NCBI GenBank assembly: GCA_905479545.1
Contig: CAJQNE010000262.1
Location: forward strand, 1 to 10,861
Source: an uncultured Gammaproteobacteria bacterium
GTDB lineage: Bacteria; Pseudomonadota; Gammaproteobacteria; CAJQNE01
Reading direction: 5' to 3'
DNA: 10,861 bases
The translations under genes and the position numbers were made by a program. Of this stretch, positions 6,304 to 10,861 are shown in pieces (within the stretch, counting starts at the first letter, position 1; every line of letters starts with the position of its first letter). The notes under the pieces were generated by a model that searched no databases, had not been told where the DNA came from, and saw only the letters and a program-made list of their open reading frames with translations.

Positions 6304-6600
6304 TTGGCATTAACCAAAGCAGATTTAGCTGAAAAGCTCTACGACGATTTAGGCTTAAACAAGCGGGAAGCTAAAGAGTTTGTCGATCTGTTTTTCGACG
6401 AGCTACGAGGCTCGCTCCAACGGGGCGTGTCGGTAAAGCTCTCCGGCTTTGGTAATTTCGGGTTGCGCGATAAAAGCGAACGCCCGGGCCGTAATCCGAA
6501 AACCGGTGAAGAAATACCGATTTCGGCACGTCGGGTAGTGACTTTCCGTCCTGGTCAAAAATTGAAAGCGCGGGTAGAAGTCTATGCTGGAACCGAGTAA
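6304..6600 (+). CDS. ihfA: Integration host factor alpha subunit, UUG start
   Basis: A 98-residue protein of the HU/IHF family, normal length. It begins ALTKADLAEKLYDDLGLNKREAKE after the initiator, has the dimer core VKLSGFGNFGLRDKSERPGRNPKTGEEIPI and the RRVVTFRPGQKLKARVE end. The RPGRNPKTG segment is the beta-ribbon arm whose proline intercalates into the minor groove; with IhfB it bends DNA sharply. The start is TTG at 6304: the codon before the adjacent AAG is a stop, and the conserved N-terminus begins exactly there. A weak AGAG lies eight bases upstream. An out-of-frame ATG at 6297 could compete for ribosomes. The end overlaps the MerR-like gene by 17 bp. pheT-ihfA linkage is standard in gammaproteobacteria. 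Confidence 0.96.
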   Translation: MALTKADLAEKLYDDLGLNKREAKEFVDLFFDELRGSLQRGVSVKLSGFGNFGLRDKSERPGRNPKTGEEIPISARRVVTFRPGQKLKARVEVYAGTE

Positions 6601-6940
6601 TAACGACGAACTCCCGCCCATCCCGGCGAAACGCTATTTCACTATTGGTGAAGTTAGCGAACTCTGTGATGTAAAGCCCCACGTATTACGCTATTGGGAA
6701 CAAGAATTCGGTGACCTGAAACCGGTTAAGCGTCGCGGTAACCGTCGCTACTACCAGCGTCAGGATGTAATGCTGATTCGTCAGATTCGTGCGCTACTGT
6801 ACGAGCAGGGCTACACCATAGGTGGTGCTAAGCAACGCTTAACCGGCGATGAAGCTAAAGACGATGCCAGTAGTACCCAGCAGGTTATTAAGCAAATGCG
6901 CGTAGAGCTGGAAGGTATCCTGCATCTGTTGCAGCACTAG
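6584..6940 (+). CDS. Small MerR-family transcriptional regulator
   Basis: A 118-residue protein. Residues 17-86 form a MerR-type winged helix-turn-helix: YFTIGEVSELCDVKPHVLRYWEQEF (helix-turn-helix) and NRRYYQRQDVMLIRQIRALL (wing and following helix). The C-terminal 30 residues look like the dimerising helix (VIKQMRVELEGILHLLQ). There is no effector-binding domain and no cysteine set for metal sensing. It corresponds to the conserved MerR-like gene found downstream of ihfA in Pseudomonas and many other gammaproteobacteria. Its targets are, to my knowledge, uncharacterised. It starts 17 bp inside ihfA, so translation is probably coupled, and a strong terminator closes the operon. Confidence 0.92.
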   Translation: MLEPSNNDELPPIPAKRYFTIGEVSELCDVKPHVLRYWEQEFGDLKPVKRRGNRRYYQRQDVMLIRQIRALLYEQGYTIGGAKQRLTGDEAKDDASSTQQVIKQMRVELEGILHLLQH

Positions 6941-6951
6941 CTAAAATAAAG

Positions 6952-6981
6952 CTGAAAATACTTAAAGCGGTCGGGTACAAT
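6952..6981 (+). promoter_or_regulatory. Candidate tRNA-Pro promoter overlapping a terminator
   Basis: CTGAAA (6952-6957), an 18-bp spacer and TACAAT (6976-6981, five of six matches) predict a start near 6988, about 43 bases before tRNA-Pro. The -10 lies in the loop of the operon terminator. The bases after it are GC-rich (gccgacc), as in stringently controlled stable RNA promoters. No better promoter is visible before the tRNA. Confidence 0.35.
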
Positions 6982-6996
6982 GCCGACCGCTTTTTT
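6964..6996 (+). terminator. Rho-independent terminator of the pheST-ihfA-merR block
   Basis: A perfect 11-bp stem, AAAGCGGTCGG (6964-6974) with CCGACCGCTTT (6983-6993), encloses an eight-base loop and is followed by T residues to 6996. It starts 23 bases after the MerR-like stop codon and separates the housekeeping operon from tRNA-Pro. Confidence 0.92.
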
Positions 6997-7030
6997 AGTG
7001 GCTGCTCAGCGGCTGCTAGCAAGCAAAATT

Positions 7031-7107
7031 CGGGGCGTGGCGCAGTCTGGTAGCGCACTTGTCTGGGGGACAAGTGGTCGCAGGTTCAAATCCTGCCGTT
7101 CCGACCA
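7031..7107 (+). tRNA. tRNA-Pro (anticodon GGG)
   Basis: A complete 77-nt cloverleaf with encoded CCA. The acceptor stem CGGGGCG pairs with CGTTCCG (two G-T pairs), the D arm is GCGC...GCGC, and the anticodon stem CTTGT/ACAAG encloses a loop with anticodon GGG. The T arm contains GGTTCAAATCC. It reads proline codons CCC and CCU. A tRNA-Pro at this place, beyond ihfA and the MerR-like gene, is also found in Pseudomonas, where I recall it borders variable DNA. Here a restriction cluster lies on its far side. Confidence 0.97.
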
Positions 7108-7123
7108 ATTTAAGATATCAACG

Positions 7124-7147
7124 AGGCCCATTAATTTGGGCCTTTTT
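7124..7147 (+). terminator. Rho-independent terminator of tRNA-Pro
   Basis: AGGCCCA (7124-7130) pairs with TGGGCCT (7137-7143) around a six-base loop and is followed by a T-run to 7147. It begins 16 bases after the tRNA CCA. Confidence 0.88.
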
Positions 7148-7493
7148 GATTTTTGGCATTCGTTTTCGTGCCGGGTAGATGCAGTTGCGAACGAGTTACA
7201 CTGCTAACCAAATTCTGTTGGCCTATTCACGGCGAATTCGAGGCTCACTTCACGCACTGACAGCTGAAGTCACTGAAAGCCGTGGTTTGTCACTTCAGCC
7301 GTGAAGCGCATTGATAGGCTCTTTGCTGAATCCGGCCTCTACGGTACACATCAACACGTAGAAACCTCGTCTCGTGCAGCTAAGGCCGCTTGCTGTCACT
7401 TCACGGCAGCTCTTCGCTTAAATTAACAGTACCTCTAAGTTAGCTCTCTAGGCAAAGGACTCTTTTGCCTGCGGTTCGCGGGTGGTAAACCAG
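7148..7493. other. Gene-free region with repeated and inverted short motifs
   Basis: No convincing gene is present in these 346 bases. The 8-mer GCCGTGAA or its complement occurs three times (7226-7233 minus, 7298-7305 plus, 7400-7407 minus). Nested inverted repeats span 7221-7319: GCCTAT with ATAGGC (7221/7314), CTTCACG with CGTGAAG (7248/7300) and GCTGAAGT with ACTTCAGC (7263/7292). A further hairpin AGGCAAA/TTTGCCT (7450-7470, seven-base loop) lies just beyond the metallopeptidase stop. It could help end the minus-strand transcript, although it has no T-run. The region may be the decayed junction of inserted DNA or may encode a structured RNA. Confidence 0.45.
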
Positions 7494-8315
7494 TTAATAG
7501 CTCCAGTTATTGTGAGCCAAAGGCATTTGGTTCAGCCGATCGCGGCGTTCCCGCCAGTCTGGAAGGTGGGTGCCCATTAACGCTTTGAAACGATCATTGT
7601 GTTTGCGTTCGAGTAGATGTACCAGTTCGTGTACCAGCACAAACTCAAGGCATTCTGGTGGCATTTTGGCTAGTTCGAGGTTCAGCCAAATGCGCCTTGC
7701 TTCGATATTGCAGCTGCCCCATTTGGTTTTCATTTTCTTCACGCCCCAGGCGGTAGGCGCTATGCCGAGCTCTTTTTGCCAGTGGGGCAATAGGCGGCTT
7801 ATTCGCTCTTTGAGCGTCTGGCGATAGAACTCAGAGAGCACCAGCGCACGGTTCTCTTGCGATGTCGTAGGGCTGACGTGGAGCTGGATTTTCCCCGAGC
7901 TAACGTCTATTTCGTGCTTACCGCTGCGCTCAATGACATCAAGCCGGTAGCGTTTTCCCCAAAGGTAGTGGCATTCGCCGTTCACCATTTGCCGGTTCGA
8001 CTGGCGAGGTTGTTTGGCGAAGTCGTTTTGCTGTTTTTTAATCCATGGAATTCGGCTAATCACTGCCATGCGAACGGCGGTGTCAGTCATTTTTTCGGGA
8101 GCGGATACGCGAATGCGGCCATCGGGTGGCAATACGCTAATGTGCAGGTTTTTTATCGGCTTCCTGAGTAGCTGCATTTCCAGAGAGCCAATTTCCAGCG
8201 AACTCTTGTTGAGTGAGCCGTTGTTGCTTGAGCTCTTGCCGTTCGGGCTCTTGTGGCCGAGGCTAAGTGTCATCGAATCAGCTGCTAACGATGCCATTAC
8301 AGAACCACACTGCAA
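7494..8315 (-). CDS. YgjP/DUF45-type zinc metallopeptidase
   Basis: The protein has the hallmarks of the YgjP (DUF45) group of SprT/M48-like metallopeptidases: MKTKWGSCN (195-203), LNLELAKMP (211-219) and the zinc motif HELVH (229-233) with a third histidine in KHNDRF (H239). H229, H233 and H239 would bind zinc and E230 would be the catalytic base. It has no signal peptide, so it is probably cytoplasmic. The domain proper starts near residue 47; the first 46 residues are Ser/Asn/Gly-rich and atypical. The longest frame starts at TTG 8315; ATG codons at 8297, 8273 and 8177 are alternatives. The last would give 227 residues, near the usual family length. None has a clear Shine-Dalgarno. It follows hsdR by 52 bases on the same strand and was probably transcribed with it. 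Such peptidases are often found beside type I restriction genes; the substrate is unknown. Confidence 0.85.
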   Translation of the reverse strand: MQCGSVMASLAADSMTLSLGHKSPNGKSSSNNGSLNKSSLEIGSLEMQLLRKPIKNLHISVLPPDGRIRVSAPEKMTDTAVRMAVISRIPWIKKQQNDFAKQPRQSNRQMVNGECHYLWGKRYRLDVIERSGKHEIDVSSGKIQLHVSPTTSQENRALVLSEFYRQTLKERISRLLPHWQKELGIAPTAWGVKKMKTKWGSCNIEARRIWLNLELAKMPPECLEFVLVHELVHLLERKHNDRFKALMGTHLPDWRERRDRLNQMPLAHNNWSY

Positions 8316-8367
8316 CTGATCAAATGGCGGAAGCCACTAAAAATAGCTGCTGTCATACAGCCAGGCA

Positions 8368-10861
8368 TCATTTGTAATCCTTCTGAGCTTTTGCCAGCTC
8401 CATAATATCGGCCACGTCTACATTGTAAGCGGCAGTTTCCTCGCGTACGGCGTTGGCTATTTCGCGTTCTTTAAAGCGGTCGCCAATCCAGTCGGCTTTT
8501 TTGGTTAGGCGAATGGCGGAATCTATTTTTGTTACCAATACTTCATTTTCGCCAAAGTTATCGTAGAACGCCCGCTTGGCTGCGGAATCAATGGACGAAG
8601 GATAGGCCGAGCTAGCAGTTTGGGGTCGGATCACCTTGCGCGACAGCTCGCGGATTTCCCCCAAATATTCTTGGTAATCAATCGCGTTCTGGCGGCGTAG
8701 CTGAATAAGCTCGTCCAGTAAGGTCGACATATGCTCGTAGTATTTCGGGTTTACCGGGTTCTCATCAACAATGGTTTTACGCACATTGTTTTCGATGGTT
8801 TCGGCCATCGCGCCTTCATTATTGCGAATGTCTTCCGGCAACACTTCAGCGGCGTCAGCGCCTTTTTCAACAATTAGCTCAATCAGACCCAGCTCTTCAA
8901 AGTCCATCAGCAGTTCGCTGTCGTCAGCGCGGATATACATATCCAGCAGTGTGCGCATCGCCGGCTCGAAGCGTTTCATATCAACTAAATCGCCGCTTGA
9001 AAGCTTTATCTCATCGCGAACCTTTTCAAAGTGAACCACGTCGCGGCGAATGTCGGCTATTTCATCGGCGCTATAACCCGCATCCGCCATTTCGTTGGCG
9101 ATATTGGCGAAGGCGCGTAGCAGCTTGGCGACGTGTTGATACAGCGTCAGCCGCAGGGCTTCTTTTTCGGATAAATCATCGGCGTTGGCCCCTTCTGCGC
9201 AGCAGAAGTAATGGCGATAGTCGGTAATATCACGCGGTGCTTTCACCGGCTCGCAGAGTGCCCGCACCATCTCTAGTGCATTGCTTAGATCTTCTTTGGC
9301 TTGCACTAAGCGGTCTTTTAGCAGATCCGCTACGTCGTCCGCGTCGTAGTCTTCGAATGCGCCTTGGGTGTAATCGGAAATGGCTTTATCGAGCGAACGG
9401 AATAAATCTTTGTAATCGACAATATAGCCGTATTCTTTATCGTCGCCGTCTAACCGGTTGACGCGGCAAATGGCTTGGAACAGGTTGTGGTCGGCCATTT
9501 GCTTATCGATGTACAGGTACGTAGCCGAGGGCGCATCAAAACCCGTCAGCAGCTTGTCTACCACTATGAGCAGTCGCATTTGGCCCGGTTCATCAATGAA
9601 TCGCTTCTTTACGGCTTTTTCAAACTCTTCAACGCGAGCCGCGGCTTCTTTTTCGGGCTGCTCAAAATAGTCCGCCAGCATCTTGCGGTAAATATCGTAT
9701 TTGAACAGTTTCTCGGTTAGCCCTTCGCCGGTTTCCTCGCCTTTAATGCTGGTGGCGGTGGGTTGAAAGCTGGTAACGATGGCAACTTTGCCCGCCATGT
9801 CCGTATGGCTGAACATCTCATAGGCTTTGCAGGCCTGATACACGCTGCCGCAAACCAACATGGCATTGCCGTAGCCATCCATCAGGCGCGGCTTGGTGTC
9901 CATGTCGAACAGAATGTCATTTACAATCTTCTGCAAACGCGACTTACTAGAAAGCACTTTTTGCAAGGTGCCCCAGCGTTGCTTTAGCTGCATTTTGCCC
10001 AATCGCGATAAGCCGCTGGTTTTGGCCTCAAACCATTGGTCTACTTTCTTCTGCGAAGTAAGCTGCTGGTCTATATCACGCGCCTCATAGCGTAAATCCA
10101 GCACCACTCCATCGGCCACCGCTTCATCAAATTTGTAGGTGTGAATATAGGGGCCAAAAATCTCGACCGATTTTTTCTTGTCCTTCTTCATTAGCGGGGT
10201 GCCGGTAAAGCCGACAAACATCGCTTCCGGCAAAATGGCCTTCATCGCTTCGTGCAACTTGCCGGATTGGGTGCGGTGGCACTCGTCAACAAAGACAAAT
10301 AAATCACCTTTGGCAGAAAAGTCACTAGGCAGCGATTTTTTCAGCTCATCAATAAACGCATCGGTCGCAGCATCATCATCGCTGTCGGAATTGCGGCCAA
10401 ACTTATGCACCAGCGAACACAATAGCCAGGGCTTGGGAGCATTCAGCGTGGCGACTAAATCGGCGCCGCTTTTGCTGCGGTAAATATCCTCATCAACGCC
10501 AGTGAAGACTTTTTCAATCTGCTCATCCAGCTCGGTGCGGTCGGTTACGATCAGCACGCGGCTGTCTTTTACGTTCTCGCGAATCCACTTCGCCAGCCAC
10601 ACCATCGTTAGGCTCTTGCCCGAACCCTGGGTGTGCCAAATAACGCCGCCTTCACGGCGGGCAATATGCCGTTTTGCGGCTTCTATACCAAAGAACTGAT
10701 TGTGCCGACAGGTTTTCTTAACCCCCGCATCAAACACTATGAAATCGTGCACAATTTGCAGCAGCCGGGCTTTAGTGCAAACGCGGCTTAAATGGAAATC
10801 CAATGGGCTGGAGTAGGGGTTGGCAACCTCTTCCTTCCACTCCAGAAAATACTTCTCCGGC
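8368..10861 (-). CDS. hsdR: Type I restriction endonuclease subunit R (5' end outside window)
   Basis: This is the translocase/nuclease subunit of a type I restriction-modification complex (HsdR with HsdM and HsdS). The frame stays open through the right edge (EKYFLEWKEEVANPYSSPLD precedes the first in-window TTG at 10803), so the N-terminal nuclease domain is outside the window and about 830 residues are visible. Superfamily 2 helicase motifs occur in order: Walker A TQGSGKS (10612-10632), DECH (10276-10287), TGTP (10195-10206), VDKLLTGFDAP, and QAICRVNR (9454-9477). The C-terminal part (EGAMAETIENNVRKTI onwards) matches the DUF3387 type found at the end of HsdR proteins. There are no internal stops or frameshifts, so this part looks functional. 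hsdM and hsdS are not visible and are expected to the right. The gene points towards tRNA-Pro, opposite to the housekeeping block. Confidence 0.95.
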   Translation of the reverse strand, partial: PEKYFLEWKEEVANPYSSPLDFHLSRVCTKARLLQIVHDFIVFDAGVKKTCRHNQFFGIEAAKRHIARREGGVIWHTQGSGKSLTMVWLAKWIRENVKDSRVLIVTDRTELDEQIEKVFTGVDEDIYRSKSGADLVATLNAPKPWLLCSLVHKFGRNSDSDDDAATDAFIDELKKSLPSDFSAKGDLFVFVDECHRTQSGKLHEAMKAILPEAMFVGFTGTPLMKKDKKKSVEIFGPYIHTYKFDEAVADGVVLDLRYEARDIDQQLTSQKKVDQWFEAKTSGLSRLGKMQLKQRWGTLQKVLSSKSRLQKIVNDILFDMDTKPRLMDGYGNAMLVCGSVYQACKAYEMFSHTDMAGKVAIVTSFQPTATSIKGEETGEGLTEKLFKYDIYRKMLADYFEQPEKEAAARVEEFEKAVKKRFIDEPGQMRLLIVVDKLLTGFDAPSATYLYIDKQMADHNLFQAICRVNRLDGDDKEYGYIVDYKDLFRSLDKAISDYTQGAFEDYDADDVADLLKDRLVQAKEDLSNALEMVRALCEPVKAPRDITDYRHYFCCAEGANADDLSEKEALRLTLYQHVAKLLRAFANIANEMADAGYSADEIADIRRDVVHFEKVRDEIKLSSGDLVDMKRFEPAMRTLLDMYIRADDSELLMDFEELGLIELIVEKGADAAEVLPEDIRNNEGAMAETIENNVRKTIVDENPVNPKYYEHMSTLLDELIQLRRQNAIDYQEYLGEIRELSRKVIRPQTASSAYPSSIDSAAKRAFYDNFGENEVLVTKIDSAIRLTKKADWIGDRFKEREIANAVREETAAYNVDVADIMELAKAQKDYK

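Noticed and set aside
6980..7207. A 75-codon open frame on the plus strand across tRNA-Pro
   Set aside because: It translates the tRNA and its terminator; there is no Shine-Dalgarno or protein-like composition.
7857..8319. Plus-strand open frames opposite the metallopeptidase
   Set aside because: The minus-strand frame has an intact zinc site and family motifs; the opposite frames show none.
7083..10861. A direct repeat of the tRNA-Pro 3' end marking the far border of an island
   Set aside because: No second copy of the T-arm and acceptor sequence is seen in the window; the border, if any, lies outside.
1..10861. CRISPR arrays or intact insertion sequences
   Set aside because: No regularly spaced repeats with unique spacers and no transposase or integrase frame are present.

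Overview
The window is a bacterial chromosome segment, almost certainly gammaproteobacterial. It carries the conserved block infC-rpmI-rplT-pheS-pheT-ihfA-merR-like followed by tRNA-Pro(GGG), the order known from Pseudomonas and relatives. PheS has the four-cysteine insertion seen in many non-enteric gammaproteobacteria. I cannot name the genus from the sequence.

Left flank (1-1004): the last 49 codons of an unidentified gene overlap by 13 bp a 288-residue protein with Toprim hallmarks (E148, D199-x-D201). It resembles the nuclease subunit JetD/MksG of Wadjet/MksBEFG condensin-type plasmid-defence systems. Any ATPase partners would lie to the left, outside the window. A tRNA-Val(GAC) with its own promoter and terminator separates this pair from infC. 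thrS, which often precedes infC, is not present there.

Core block (1218-6996): infC (IF3) almost certainly starts at an AUU codon (1305), the classical basis of IF3 autoregulation. rpmI and rplT (L35, L20) follow and end in a strong terminator. pheS and pheT encode the two subunits of phenylalanyl-tRNA synthetase and are separated by a long, nearly perfect palindrome of repeat type. ihfA (IHF alpha, UUG start) overlaps a small MerR-family gene by 17 bp, and the block closes with a strong terminator. These genes serve translation initiation, ribosome assembly, Phe-tRNA charging and nucleoid architecture.

Right flank (6952-10861): tRNA-Pro(GGG) with a terminator is followed by about 350 bp without a gene but with repeated and inverted short motifs. 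Then comes an accessory cluster on the minus strand: the helicase and C-terminal part of a type I restriction HsdR (its N-terminus is outside the window) and, downstream of it, a YgjP/DUF45-type zinc metallopeptidase. This looks like a defence cassette next to a tRNA gene. The most interesting points are the two putative defence loci flanking the housekeeping block, the peptidase paired with HsdR, and the non-AUG starts of infC, pheS and ihfA.
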